From positions 138,341,432 through 138,405,431 of the forward strand of contig OX375872.1 of the NCBI GenBank assembly GCA_947359465.1: DNA of 64,000 nucleotides. The letters run 5' to 3'. Source of the stretch: Metellina segmentata (Eukaryota; Arthropoda; Arachnida; Araneae; Tetragnathidae). The stretch's first letter is position 1; every line of letters starts with the position of its first letter. The translations under genes were made by a program, and so were the position numbers. Below are positions 43,007 to 55,060 of the stretch, one piece after another. The notes beneath the pieces are model-generated. The model was given only the letters and a program-made list of their open reading frames with translations. It did not search any database and was not told where the DNA came from.

Positions 43007-43246
43007 TGTGTTCCTCTAGTACGACTTTAATTTAAAAAAAATCACCAATTACCAGGTGGAATTGGTTGTAATTAATCGTAATATTAATCAATGTTATTCC
43101 GATGGGATTTCGAATTTGTTTTTAGCCCCTCTACAGTCACCCCCCCCCTCCCCGAACGGAGTTAATACATGGCCTATGTTTCCCACAAGATCTGATCTTG
43201 GTTCAAAATTAAGTGGTGTTGTCAACGAGTTTTTCCCTTTGGGTTT
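43007..43246 (+). mobile_element. Fragments of an older SINE
   Basis: 43007-43056 has GTTCCTCTAGTACGACTTTAA ending in AATTACC. 43189-43246 has TTGGTTCAAAATTAAGTGG and TTTTTCCCTTTGGGTTT, a middle segment. The next SINE copy begins immediately after, apparently inserted into this one. Confidence 0.65.
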
Positions 43247-43579
43247 GCCGACCAACCGCTATAGTAGTTAAGGTGTTAGCTTCTAGATTGGAAGGTTCCT
43301 GGTTCGAATCCGGGTCCGGGCATGGATGTTTGTAAACGTATGGTGTAGAGGCGGCTGGTGCACCTTAAATCTGTCGGGGCCGAAAGTCCTCACGTTGGGT
43401 TGGCGTGGAAGTTTGGAGAGTGGGGTGCCCGCTCAGGCGTTGCTTCGTCATCTGACCGTGGTTCAAAATTACGAGGTGTTGTCCTCGAATCTTTCCCTTA
43501 AGGGACTGATTCCGGACCGTCGTCAATAGCCCGTTGTGTTGCTCTAGTACGACGTTAACTAAAATTACCTTACCTTACC
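43247..43579 (+). mobile_element. Full-length tRNA-derived SINE
   Basis: Head GCCGACCAACCGCTATAGTA with GTTAAGGTGTTAGC (A-box region) and a perfect B box GGTTCGAATCC near 43302. The body is as in the 37590 copy: GTAGAGGCGGCTGGTGCACC, CTCACGTTGGGTTGGCG, TGACCGTGGTTCAAAATTAC, CTCTAGTACGACGTTAACT. The tail is three TTACC units. Short ORFs over it are non-coding. Confidence 0.9.
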
Positions 43580-43772
43580 AAATTTGGTGTGGATTGGTCA
43601 AGCCTTGCAGATTTGTATAGAGTTTAAACAGAAAGACAGACACACAAGTATATACAAAACCAAAAAAATCCTACTATATTTACACAGGAACATATAAAAA
43701 ACCCACACAAATGTTCCAGGGGGCATTTTTAGCCAGAAATTGAATTGGGTATCGCGAGTCATTGTCATTCGG

Positions 43773-43930
43773 TATGGTAGGTATTTAAGTAATGTCGAAC
43801 TACAGCAACACAACGGGCTATTGGCGACGGTCCGGGATCAAACTGATCAAACCCGAGGGGAAAAACCCCGAGGACAACACGTAGTTTTGATCCATGGTCA
43901 GATGAAGAGGTCACACCTAAGCCACCGTCA
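43773..43930 (-). mobile_element. SINE fragment
   Basis: Minus strand, from CATCTGACCATGGATCAAAA to CAATAGCCCGTTGTGTTGCT. The head is missing. It contains a small internal duplication of a GATCAAAC word. Confidence 0.75.
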
Positions 43931-44260
43931 TTCGATTCCTTGACTTTGCAGTAGTAAGACGCATCGCTACAGTAATTTTGAGATTGCAGACATGGACTTA
44001 GCGTGTGGAGCAGTGATTGGGTACGTGTGAGCCTCTGTGTGGTTGTGCTGTGAACGGTTCCGAAACAAACGCGTGCGCCATGCTGCATTTGTCCATGAGT
44101 GAACCATTTTTGAACAAGTTCACCAATCCATGCGTCGAAGTTGCGACGCATGTGGCAGGAACTTGGAACACCTCTGAAATTGTAAATGCGTATCTAATAA
44201 ACATGTTATACCCTTAATTTTGTATTCCTTTATTTTTTAATCTTCCTGTACTAGCAACTC

Positions 44261-44438
44261 CGCGTGGCGTTTGAGCTCAGGTGTTGCTTCGTCATCTGAC
44301 CGTGGTTCAAAATTACGAGGTGTTGTCCTCGAATCTTTCCCTTAAGGGACTGATTCCGGACCGTCGTCAATAGCCCGTTGTGTTGCTCTAGTACGACGTT
44401 AATAAAAATTACCAATTACCATTACCGCGTGGCGTTTG
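44261..44438 (+). mobile_element. 5'-truncated SINE with 13-bp target duplication
   Basis: The perfect direct repeat CGCGTGGCGTTTG (44261-44273 and 44426-44438) flanks a SINE that starts inside the body (AGCTCAGGTGTTGCTTCGTC) and ends in AATTACCAATTACCATTACC. Truncation at the 5' end with a 13-bp duplication is the signature of LINE-type target-primed integration. Confidence 0.92.
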
Positions 44439-44698
44439 CGGCATTCATATGCTCCTATGTAAAATTAGTTTGTTTTGGTATTCCTGCTTACCTTTAAAAG
44501 TTTTCTAAGACCTTTTGAATCACCCTTTGTATACTGTGGTCAAATATGACCCTTTACGCCATAAAACCCCAAACTAACCCTTTGTATATACATTCGAAGA
44601 CAAAAAAAACCTAGAAGGAATTGACAGAATGTAATGAAATTTACTAGGTTGGTGCAGTGCTTATGAATGAGTAAATGATTAAAATTTGAGACTGAAAT

Positions 44699-44890
44699 AT
44701 GCAAACTTTATTGAGAAATATGTAAACTTTATTGAGAAATATGTAAACTTTATTGAGAAATATGTAAACTTTATTGAGAAATATGTAAACTTTATTGAGA
44801 ACTATGTAAACTTTATTGAGAAATATGTAAACTTTATTGAGAAATATGCAAACTTTATTGAGAAATATGCAAACTTTATTGAGAAATATT
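44699..44890 (+). repeat. 21-bp tandem repeat, about nine copies
   Basis: GTAAACTTTATTGAGAAATAT is repeated about nine times with one or two changes (GC for GT, AACTAT for AAATAT). Because 21 is a multiple of three, a fortuitous ORF of repeated FIEKYVN results. It lies just downstream of a Tc1 pseudogene on the opposite strand. Confidence 0.97.
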
Positions 44891-44899
44891 CAAAAAAGT

Positions 44900-45870
44900 G
44901 GTATCATTCAATATGGTGTATGACCGCCATATTATTCCTAATGCAGCATGCCAAGTACCTTGGTAGTGAGTCCTACAGGTTTCTTACGAAGTTCTGCGAC
45001 AGTCTATCCCATGCTGCTTGAACCTATCACGTAGTTCCAGCAGATTATGCGGTACGAGTGGAGTGGCGACATCTCGTCCAAAGGCATCCCATACATTATC
45101 GATCGGGGACTGGTCCGGTGAATGTGCCGGCGATGATAATATACCGTTGTGTTGTAGACAAGCTCTAGAGACGGCAGCAATAATGGGGTCGAGCATTATC
45201 TTGTTGAAAAAGCTGGTCAACCAGGGAGTTCAGGAATGGGAGCGTAACTGGCTGTAAAATTTCTTGTACGTAACGCTGCCTGTCAAAGAGCCCGTAACGA
45301 ATACTAAAGGTGATTTGGCAGCATACGTAATTGCACCCCACAGGTATTCTGGACGTATGATGCTGCTCAACAAACCGTGAATCTTGGCTCTGACCACGTT
45401 GCCTAGACACACGTATTCGATTGTCATCTCCACCCTGACACAAACGGGATTCGTCAGTGAAGACCACTCGATGTCATTCGACACTCCAAATTCGTCTGGC
45501 ACGACATCATTCCAGTCTTTGTTGTCTGGCACGACACCATTCCGGGGATGCAATGCTATTAAAGGTAGTCGTCGTAACGGTCTACGTGAGTTAAGTCCCA
45601 CGTCGTGAAGCCGTCGACAAATGGTGAATCACTTATTGGATGATCGAGACCGAGAGATGTTCCCAGTGCCCGTTGGATGTCTGCAACAGTGGCTGTTGGA
45701 TCAGTATGCGCAATGTCTTACAACACGTCGGTCCGGTTTCTCTAGGTCTACGTCTTCCTGAGCCTGGTTGACGCTGGCATGTGCCTTGTTGTATTCACCA
45801 CTGCGCAATCTGTCGATTAGATCATCCACCTTTTCGGAGGCCAATTACTCGAACTCTGTCAAGCCTCCAG
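44900..45870 (-). pseudogene. Tc1-like transposase pseudogene
   Basis: Minus strand. The N-terminus near 45840 reads RVIGLRKGG, stop, SNRQIAQWW. HRVVFTDESRLCQGG holds the first catalytic Asp (frames differ near 45465). PEYLWGAITYAAKSPLVFVT follows, then YVQEILQPVTLPFLNSLV and LFQQDNARPH with the second Asp. SPDQSPIDNVWDAFGRD has Asp where Tc1 elements normally have the third acidic residue in IEHVWD. ELRDRFKQ comes next, then a short tail. Several frame changes and stops make it inactive. Confidence 0.82.
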
Positions 45871-46239
45871 TTGCTTAAATTGCATGCGAACTTTTCCGAA
45901 ACACAACTCAATGAGAAACGATGTAACCAACACAACAGCATGAGTCGAAATGAATTTGCTGCGCTACTGGATGTCATTTTGTGCCCCGGTATGCAGCGTG
46001 TTTGAGAGTTGCCCTGCGCGTGGAGCATGCTCAAACGATTCTGAAAATTTGATCATTTCCATCTCCAACGCAGATGTACCACTCCTCCAAATTTTATTTA
46101 TGCCGGTCTACTCCTTACAGGTGGTGTCCGTTACAGACAGTGACATTCCCCAGGGGTCGGGTACTCCGCGCGCCATCTCGTATGAAAATACTCAACACTC
46201 TGTGAGGATTAAAAATGCGATCAAGTCTAGATCTTAATA

Positions 46240-47015
46240 TACAAAAATCGTATTTTTAAATTTAAACGCCCTGTGAAATTTACTTGTTATATAGTTTCCC
46301 GAGTTCCCCTGTACGGCTTTGCAAACAAACCAACACACAAACTAAATATAAACAAGAATAGCTAATACATTTCCAAATTTCGACCCCCTCTAAAATTTTT
46401 CTACTCGCTACATTACTTTCCGAGTTCTCTACGGCTTTGCAAACAAGCCAACATCAACTAAATATAAACAAGAACAGCCAATACATAATTCAGTTCCTGT
46501 GCGAATGGAAACAACCGCAATCGTTACGAAACCCAATACAAAATTGATGGCGAACTTCACGCTCAGCAATCCTCGTACGAAACCCAACTCCAAGCACACG
46601 ATCTCATCACACGCAGTTGTTCCGCCAACGCCATTAGGACTGCTGAATATTAAAGCCCTTTATTTTTACCCATGGCGTGTGTCTTGGTAAGGGAAGGAAG
46701 TGCAAAACGCGTTCATATTTCATAATTCCTGTTAGGCGTGTCAGTCAGCTTCCAGTGCCCATGGGAGCAGAAAATGAGAATCGCGGGGTAGCGGAATAGC
46801 AGAATGCTGCGCATACTGGCATAGGGCGTAGCTTCCTCGGCAGTATAAAACATTCATTGGCTAACATCCCATTGCCTTGGATCGATGTGCGTTGGAGCCC
46901 CAAAGTGGCTCCCTTTTGCCTTTGTGGCTTGGGAAAACGGCGATATCAGTTTGGCTTGTACCGCAAGCTCAGATGCAACGGTGGTGCCAAAACTGGTCCT
47001 TGACGTGTGAGGACT
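46240..47015. other. No recognisable gene
   Basis: Two related blocks (CCCGAGTTCCCCTGTACGGC, ACATCAACTAAATATAAACAAG) near 46290-46370 and 46410-46490 form a short duplication. 46640-47015 is non-repetitive with no motif. Confidence 0.5.
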
Positions 47016-47019
47016 GAAT

Positions 47020-48910
47020 AGTCAGTAAAGAAATATTTTGATATTCAGACATTTTGATAGCAGTATTGTTTGAATGTTCACGCTTTTGATTTGCGCAATG
47101 AGAACGGTGGTATCGGTTTGGGTTATACCGCAAGCTGAGAAGCATGGTGGTGATAAAATTTGTCCTTCACGTGTGAGGAATAAAGGGTTCTTTTGATATT
47201 CAGAAATTTTGATGGCACTATTGTTTCGATGTTCAGTGTTTTGATTTGTATGGTTGTCGAATCTCACCAGCCTCTGATTTTCTCTCGTTTTTTAAAGGTT
47301 TGAAGTTTTTAATCTTATCTTGTTTGTAGGGGTATTCATTATTTTGATTTGTGCAATCGGCGAAACTCTCTCACCATCAGCGAAGTTCTCTGACATTCAC
47401 TCTCTTTTAGAAGGCTCTGATGAGTTTTTAATGTAAAGCTGGTATTATTTTTTGATGATCACCCCCTCTTTTAATTTCTACAATCGTCAAATTTCACCAG
47501 CATGAAGTCCTCTGATATTCACTTGCTTATTTAAATAGCTTTGATGAGATTTTAAGCTGATGTTGTCGGGATATTCATCATTTTCCTTTGTGCGATCGTT
47601 CAACTCACCATCTACGAAATCCTCTTATATTCACTCAAAGGTTTGATGAGTTTTTAGACTGCTGTTTGTTAGGTATTCATTATTTTGATTTGTGCAATCG
47701 TCGAAATTCACCATCAGCAAAGTCCTCTGATATTCACTGTAATTTAGAAGGCCCTGATGAATTTTTAATGTTAAACTAGTATAATTTTTCGATGATCCCT
47801 CTTTTGATTTCTACAATCGTCGAACCTCACCAGCATTCCTCTGATATTCATTCCCTTATGGCTTTGATGAGTTTCTTATACATTAAGCTGGTACTTTTTG
47901 TTTTGATTTTCGCTATTTTGATTTTTACAATCGTCGAATCTCTCCAGCAATGACGTCCTGATGTTCACTCTCTTATTTAGAAGGTTTTGATGACTTTTTT
48001 AATGTCAATCTTGTATTAATTTTTATATATTCATATTAACTCGATTTCTGCAATCGTCGAATATAACCAGAAATAGAGTCCTCTGATATTCTCTCTAATA
48101 TCTAGGTTTTAATGACAGTTATAAAGTTTGTATTGTGTTTCGATGTTTACTATTTTGATATCTGCAATCGTTGAATCTAAGTAGAAATAAAGTCCTGAAA
48201 TATTCTTTATTTCCATAAATTTTTGATGACAGTTATATAGCTAGTATTATTTTTTGATGTTTCTTTTTTTATTTTATTTGTGCAGTCGTCAAATCTCTCC
48301 CTCTATCAATGGAGTCCCCTGATATTCACCCTTTTATTTAGAAGGTTTTGATGAGTTGTTAAGTTTGTATTATTCTTCGACGGTTTTTTGATAAGTCTAA
48401 GCTTCAGAAATCACCTACAATGTAGCTTTCTAATATTCTGTTAATAAGAAAGTTTTGATGAAATTATTAATGTATTAGCGGTATTTACTATTTCGACATG
48501 TGTAATTGTTAAAACTCGCAAACAATGAAAACCCCTTTATATTCACCTTCTTATTTAGAAGTTTTATCGACAATTATTACGTTTTTTGGGTTTTTTTTGT
48601 GTTCACCGTCGTGTTTTGATTTGTGTAATCATCATAACTTAACGGAAATAGAAAAAAAGACTTCTGATGTTCGATTGTTGTTCAGAAAGTTTAATAAGCT
48701 ATAAGTTATTTCTTTTCAGCATTAATTATTTTGACGTATTGTAATCATTAAAGCTCAACAGTAATGGGGCCTAATATCGTTATGTTATTCAGGAAGTTTT
48801 GATTAATTATAACTCCCTACACCGTTTTGACTTATGCAGTCGTCAAAACTAACTTATAATGCAGTCTTCAGATATATTCACCCTCAGTAAAAATCGTTTA
48901 TTACATTTAT
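47020..48910 (+). repeat. Diverged tandem array, about 120-130 bp unit, about thirteen copies
   Basis: Recurring words are TTTTGATTTGTGCAATCGTC, AAATCTCACCAGC, AAGTCCTCTGATATTCACTC, TTATTTAGAAGGTTTTGATG and AGTTTTTAATGTTAAGCTGG. Order is maintained through the stretch, and divergence increases toward the right until the perfect 98-bp array starts. Confidence 0.85.
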
Positions 48911-48917
48911 TAAGCCA

Positions 48918-49417
48918 TTATTACTTTTCGGTATTCACTACTTTCCCTTGTGCAATTATCAAATCTCACCAGTTATGAAATTCTCTAATATCCAGACAGT
49001 TTTAAAGACATTAAGTTATTACTTTTCGGTATTCACTACTTTCCCTTGTGCAATTATCAAATCTCACCAGTTATGAAATTCTCTAATATCCAGACAGTTT
49101 TAAAGACATTAAGTTATTACTTTTCGGTATTCACTACTTTCCCTTGTGCAATTATCAAATCTCACCAGTTATGAAATTCTCTAATATCCAGACAGTTTTA
49201 AAGACATTAAGTTATTACTTTTCGGTATTCACTACTTTCCCTTGTGCAATTATCAAATCTCACCAGTTATGAAATTCTCTAATATCCAGACAGTTTTAAA
49301 GACATTAAGTTATTACTTTTCGGTATTCACTACTTTCCCTTGTGCAATTATCAAATCTCACCAGTTATGAAATTCTCTAATATCCAGACAGTTTTAAAGA
49401 CATTAAGTTATTACTTT
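48918..49417 (+). repeat. 98-bp tandem array, five essentially identical copies
   Basis: ACATTAAGTTATTACTTTTC starts at 49008, 49106, 49204, 49302 and 49400. The intervening 98-bp units are identical by eye. The unit is a derivative of the surrounding diverged array (it shares GTGCAATTATCAAATCTCAC and TCTCTAATATCCAG words), so a single old unit was recently amplified. Confidence 0.97.
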
Positions 49418-49589
49418 TTGGTGTTCATTATTTGTACCTGTGTAGTCGACAAAACAGGTCACATTGAAGTCATGTGATATTCATTTTGTTATTCAGGAAG
49501 TTCTGATGAGAGTTATTTAGCTATTACTTTTCATGGTTCACTGTTTTCACTTGGCGTCATCGTCAAAATATGCGACTGATGTAAAACCA

Positions 49590-50740
49590 TTCAGGTGAGT
49601 TGTGGAACTTTCATTAAAATATACTAAATTGAGGTATTCTCTGACTAGTGTTAAAGTCTTATGACACTTCTCTAAAGCCATTCAGGTGAGTGATGGGAAA
49701 TTGACTAAAACACTACTAAAATACAAAAATCAAGGCATTTCCGACTTGTTTTAAGGGTTTACTAAACTTCTGTAAAGTAATTCAGGTGAGTGACGGAAAT
49801 TTCAATACTACCAACATTCAAAATTGAAGTATTCTGATTTGTTTTAAAGGCTTATGAGACTTCTCTAAAGCCATTCGGGTGAGTGATGAAAAATTCACTA
49901 AAACAGTACTAAATATATACATACAAAATTAAGACACTCTCTGACTTATGAGGACTTTAAAGCCATTCAGGTGAATGATGGAAAAAATTTTTCACTTACT
50001 CAATATTAAAATTTAAAGTTAAAGCATTCTTTGATTTGTGTTAAAGGCGAATTAGATTTCTCTAAAGCCATTCAGTTGAGTGATGGAAAATTCACTAAAA
50101 TGCAAATTAAGGCATTCTCTGAATGGTGTTGGATGCTTATAAGACATATTTAGAGTCATTCAGTAAAGTGATGGAACATTCCCTAAAATAACACTGAAAT
50201 ACACAATTAAAGCATTCTCTGACTTGTGTTAAAGGTTTCTAAAACTTCTGTACAGCCTTTCAAATGAGTGATGGAAATTTATCTGAAACAATAACAAAAT
50301 ACAAAATTAAGGCATTCCCTGACATGCTTATGAGACTTCTCTAAAGCCATTCAGATGAGTAATGGTAAATTCACTAGAATACGAATTAAGGCATTCTTTG
50401 GCTGGTATTTTACTTTCAAGCCATTCAGACGAATAATGGTAAATTCACTAAAATATGAATTAAAACATTCTTTGACTGTTGTTAAAATTTTATGAGATTT
50501 CTCTAATCCTATTTAGATGAGTAATGGTAAATTTACTAAAATACAAATTAAGGCATTCTTTGACTGGTCTTTTTCTCTAAAGCCATTCAGATGAGTAATG
50601 ATAAATTCACTAAAATATGAATCAAGGCATTCTTTGACTAGTGTTAAAATCTTATGAGATTTCTCTAAAGCCATTCAGATAAGTGATGGAAAATTCACTA
50701 AAACAATACTAAAATACAAAATTATGGCATTCTAATTTGT
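49590..50740 (+). repeat. Diverged tandem array, about 95-105 bp unit, about twelve copies
   Basis: Common words are CTCTAAAGCCATTCAGGTGA, GTGATGGAAAATTCACTAAA, ACTAAAATACAAAATTAAGG, CATTCTCTGACTTGTGTTAA and GGCTTATGAGACTT. Lengths vary by deletions. There is no coding potential. Confidence 0.88.
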
Positions 50741-50760
50741 ATTGAAGGTTTACTTATATA

Positions 50761-51474
50761 CACTATACCCTACAATAATGGACCGGACAGCTTGATGGTA
50801 TAAGAGAAAGAATACATGCTTTAATAAGGGAATGGTCTCCCACGTGCTGTAATTACACTAGCAACTCTTCTGGTAATACTTCCAACAAGGTTTTGATACA
50901 CAGCTATGGGTATTTGTGTCCATTCTTGCTGCAAGAATGCCGCCAGCTCAGCTGTAGATTTCGGACAAACTTCCCTGGTCCGTAAGCGTAGCTCTAACTC
51001 GTCCCACAAATGTTCTATGGAGTTTAGGTCGGGACTCTGAGCAGGCCAGGGAAGACGTTTTACATCCGTATCTTGATACCACTGCTTGATAGAGGCCATG
51101 ACATGGATCGTTGTTGTCTTCCCTGGTCCGTAAGCGTTGCTCTAACTCGTCCCACAAATGTTCTATGGAGTTTAGGTCGGGACTCTGAGCAGGCCAGGGA
51201 AGACGTTTTACATCCGTATCTTGATACCACTGCTTGATAGAGGCCATGACATGGAGCGTTGTTGTCTTGGAAGTAACATTCGTCCATTACATAAAATTGC
51301 CAGAGCGTAGGAAGAACCTGATTGTAAAAAATGTTCATTTTGAAGTCGGCGTTCAATTTACCAGGAACAACATGCAAAGGTCCCAGTCCATACCACGAAA
51401 AACACCCACAAACAAGTAGTTGGATTTTATGCAAATCCGCTGGCGTTTGATCCATTATTGTAGGGTAATGTATG
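50761..51474 (-). mobile_element. Internally deleted Tc1-like transposon
   Basis: The terminal inverted repeats ACCCTACAATAATGGA (ending 50782) and TCCATTATTGTAGGGT (from 51451) are perfect over 16 bp, extended outward with mismatches. The interior contains only the C-terminal half of a transposase on the minus strand. The remaining 5' half has been deleted. Confidence 0.8.
50821..51460 (-). pseudogene. Tc1-like transposase C-terminal half with a 148-bp internal duplication
   Basis: Minus strand: LLVCGCFSWYGLGPLHVVPG, then FYNQVLPTLWQFYVMDECYF, then QDNNAPCHG with the second catalytic Asp. After a frame change, LPWPAQSPDLNSIEHLWDEL carries the catalytic Glu (DD34E type), with C-terminal QIPIAVYQNLVGSITRRV. 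A direct duplication of 148 bp (50971-51118 and 51119-51266, almost identical) repeats the catalytic Glu region and throws the two parts out of frame. Confidence 0.9.
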
Positions 51475-51479
51475 TGTAA

Positions 51480-52300
51480 TAGACTTGAAAACTAAAATGC
51501 AAAACATACATGAATTATCTTGTCTCTGCTACTCATCATTCTCCATGCTCCTGTGACTTCTTTGAATCAAAACTTATAGCTCTAATTTAGGTATTGGGCC
51601 ACTGGCGGGGCAGTTTATGTAAAAGAGCACTCAAATTCGTAAAACAGTTGAATTTTGAAATCAAGTTAAGTTTAAAACACAAGTACTATTTTTAAACATG
51701 ACACTGTTAGCAAACATGATCCGTGTGGACTATCAGCAACAGTAGCTTTTGTTGTTAATTCGACTCGTGATGCTTATCATCAGGGACTTTAGTTTACTAT
51801 CTGTTCCTTAGGATCAAAGATAAATAAATAAACGAACTGATAAAAACGTCATCTGTTATCTACTGCACTTCTACAGTGAAACGGAAAGTGTTGTGGAATC
51901 TTAGAGTTAACATGAATTTCTTGCGCATCATGTAAACAGTAATATTTCTACTCGTCTCACTTTCGTGTATATTGCATGAAATAGGTAAATCAGTGTTTAG
52001 ACATTAATCCTCAGACGGGTTCACGCGCATGATTCCATCTTGTAATATAAAGCCTTCCCTGCATGACTTCTAACCTATTTTGACCTTTGGTACCCAAAGA
52101 AACTTTCCAAAGGATTATATTACAAGGAAAGAAGTAATAAAATCTTTCCAAAAGATTTTATTCTAAAGAAAGAAGTGATAGAATCTTTACAAAGGTTCCT
52201 ATTCTAAGGAAATGAGCAATCGAATCGAATCGTTGGCAAGATTTTGCATTAACAACACAGATCGCTAAGATATTTCTATACTCAGCCTAAGCCATTAGGT
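51480..52300. other. No gene; short imperfect repeat near 52100-52220
   Basis: Mostly unique AT-rich sequence. AAAGAAGTAATAAAATCTTT and AAAGAAGTGATAGAATCTTT near 52120-52190 repeat with a period of about 50 bp. Confidence 0.5.
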
Positions 52301-52307
52301 GTATCGC

Positions 52308-52523
52308 CACGTAATTAAGAACCACGGTCAGATGACGAGAAAACATCTGAGCTCCAAACTTCCACACCAACCCAACGTGAGGACTTTCGGCCGCGACAGA
52401 TTTAAGGTGCACCAGCCGCTTCTACACCATGCGCTTACAAACATCCATGCCCTGACTCGGATTCAAATCAAGAACCTTCCGACCTAGAGGCTAACACCTT
52501 AACCACTATACCGGTTGGTCAGC
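52308..52523 (-). mobile_element. tRNA-derived SINE, 3'-truncated
   Basis: Minus strand, starting GCTGACCAACCGGTATAGTG with TTAAGGTGTTAGCCTC, then a B-box-like GATTTGAATCC. It continues through GTAGAAGCGGCTGGTGCACC and CCTCACGTTGGGTTGG and ends at TGACCGTGGTTCTTAATTAC. The 3' third is lacking. Confidence 0.88.
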
Positions 52524-52739
52524 AAGATATTTCGATATGCAGAACGATATGTGGAAGTAACGTTTCTGGCATTTACCATATCCACGCAGTGAAGCCACTT
52601 CTACATCATTGAGTTCGTCCCTTGCAAACTGATTGTTTTATGTTTCCCCTTTATCTTAATGAAATGCCGGCTACTTGTATGAAAATTCAAAATTTCTATT
52701 CAATTCTTGAAAATTTGCAATTCTTGTTTCTGGGCACCA

Positions 52740-53720
52740 AAATATGTCTACCTTTATCAACCGTTACAATTATTCAAATCCCTCCACCAACCTAAAACAT
52801 GAATGCTTTACTTCGAATTCGAAACGCTTTTGTTTGAGAACTACCGAAATACCCGATTGAAAGCAATGTTCGGGTAAATATTCTATTTTCAACAAAGCCA
52901 ACAGACTACTCAGATCAATATAGATCTAATTTATTCCCCAAAATTATACAATTCTTGTGAGCGGACAAATCATGTCTTTGCCTTTTATTCGTGAAAAATT
53001 AATCAAAAAAACTCATTACCAAAAATTCAAAACACTTTTCATTGAGAATCCAGAGAAAGAAGATGGTGTTTCACAACACGCAATCCGTATCGCAGCGATT
53101 TTCCGGCAGAGGGGTACGGTTCTCAGTCTTCATCAAAGCCCACATATTCCTTAAATCCTTTGATAAAATTTATTCCTAAAATTTGTTCACTGACAGTCAG
53201 CGGACAAAAAATGTCTTTTCGCCCCTCTCTTTACCAACCTTTACAAGCATTCGAATCTCTAAGCCAAACAAAAAATACGCACAAATTTAGTTAGAATACA
53301 AAAATGTTCTTTTTGAATTCTCCAACATTTACAATAATTCATATCCCTCAACCAACCAAACGTACACGTTTTAGCTTTTAATTCGAATTTTAATCAGCAG
53401 ACCGAAATGTCTTTTTTGCCTTTACCAACATTTACAATAATTCAAATCTCTAAGCTAATTAAAAATACGCACTATTTTAGTCAGCAGACCAAAATGGTAA
53501 TTTTGCCTTCTCCAACTTTTACAATTATTCATATCCCTCAAACAACCTAAAGCACACACTTTTGCTTTTAATTCGAAATACTTTTGATCGAGAACCACCG
53601 AAAGGAAATAGTGTTTTCACAAACCCGCGATCCGGATCGAAAGCGATGTTCCGGGAGCGGGGGAGGGTTCTCGGTTTTCACCAAAGCCAACACATTACTC
53701 AAGATCCACGATCTCCGATG
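52740..53720 (+). repeat. Degenerate tandem repeats
   Basis: Words such as TTTACAATAATTCAAATC, CCTCAACCAACC, AAAAATACGCAC, CAGCGGACAAAAATGTC and CTTTTAATTCGAA recur with irregular spacing. A longer pair is 52830-52930, 53060-53160 and 53600-53710 (AAAGCGATGTTCCGG, GGTTCTCGGTTTTCACCAAAGCC). There are no real ORFs. Confidence 0.7.
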
Positions 53721-53969
53721 ACGCGAAGCTCAACAATGGGATGAAAGAGTGTATCTCGCGATCTACGGCTTGTTCACCAGCTCGTATTATGCAGATTGCT
53801 TGCAATGAAGGGTGCGCTCTACTAATGAACAGCAGGTGCGACACTTTTTCATCTTTTAAATCCTGACTGGCCCGATTTTTTCCATTCGTGGCAGATGTAT
53901 TTGTGAAAGTTGGACGTACGGAAGGTTACCTTGGAGACCAGCGCCTCGCAGATGGTAGGCTTTGACTCC

Positions 53970-54450
53970 CCCTCCTTTGAGCTCTAGGGAAATCGCTGCG
54001 ATGGGCACATTAAATTTGGCTTCACTCCGCCATCTTTCTCTTTCGGTGTGGTGCTCTGTGGATGGGATTACTTTAAGACCTACTCATTAGGGGGTACTGT
54101 CCGTATGGTGCAAAAAATGGTGACGATGGAACGAAGAATCAACACTCGTTAGGTGTTCGTACCAGAAATCACATCACCTTCAATAACAAAATCAAAGTTC
54201 AGTTTACGATGGAAATTTTTCAGTTGTATTCGTTTTATTTTGTTTTCTACCCTATGAGAGAAATTGCTGCGATGGGCTCATTAAATTTGGCTTCACCCTG
54301 CCATTTTTCTTTTTCGTAGTCCCCTTGGAGGGGATTACTTTAAGACCTACTCAATAGGGAGTATACTGTCCGTATGGTACAAAAATCGTGAGGATGGCAC
54401 AAAGAATCAAACGAACGTACCAAAAATCACATGAACTTCAATAAAAAAAA
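53970..54450 (+). repeat. Two-copy tandem duplication, about 255 bp
   Basis: GCTGCGATGGGCACATTAAA at 53995 and GCTGCGATGGGCTCATTAAA at 54254 each start a copy sharing GGGATTACTTTAAGACCTAC, CTGTCCGTATGGT and AAATCACAT..CTTCAATAA. Confidence 0.85.
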
Positions 54451-54509
54451 ATCGAAACACAAAGTTTACAGTGGAATTTTTTTAATTTTACGCGTTTTAA
54501 TTTTTTGCC

Positions 54510-55060
54510 GAACCTTTCGAGAACTTTACTTTCCTGCAAAAAAGTGATTCCTAATAGAAGCGCCTTTTGTGTTTTTACAAGAACACAAACCAACAAGCCT
54601 TAATCGGGCAATATCTATTATTATTTCGTCATGATCACTGATTTTACAATGTTTTCGACAAATAGAGAATCGAGCCCTCATTCTTGAATGTTTTTCGTTC
54701 AAAAATGAGTTCATCTAACCATTGTAAACTTTTCTTTCCTGTTAAAATATAGTTGTCAATAGAAGCGCCCTTTAAGTATTCAAAGAACGTAAGCTAACAA
54801 GTCACAGTTGTGCAATCTCTAGACTTCATTCTTCACCCCCGTAGATTTTCTAGTGCCTTCAACGAATCCAGAATCGAGCCTTCATTTTTGTACGTTTATT
54901 GTTCGAAAATGTGTTCACCGAAGGTTTTGAAACCTTTCCTTTCTCTGTTAAGAAGGGATTCTTAGCAGGAAAAGAAAAGTTCTAAATCTTAACAGAAGCG
55001 CCCGTTAAGTTTTCATAAATAAACAAGCCACAATCTAGTAACCTTTGTTGACCATAAAAA
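54510..55060 (+). repeat. Three diverged tandem copies, about 210-220 bp
   Basis: Copies begin near 54512, 54720 and 54935 with CTTTCCT and AATAGAAGCGCC-like blocks, then ACAAGCC and a CATTTTTGTACG or TTCAAAAATGAG block. Confidence 0.7.

Noticed and set aside
43998..44217. ORFs on both strands of about 66 codons
   Set aside because: Overlapping opposite ORFs with no recognisable motif, between SINE copies.
44686..45021. ORF with repeated FIEKYVN heptads
   Set aside because: A 21-bp repeat is open in any frame without a stop; there is no start context or conservation, and it runs into antisense Tc1 sequence.
48918..49417. CRISPR-like regular repeats
   Set aside because: Units are contiguous with no unique spacers, and the context is eukaryotic.
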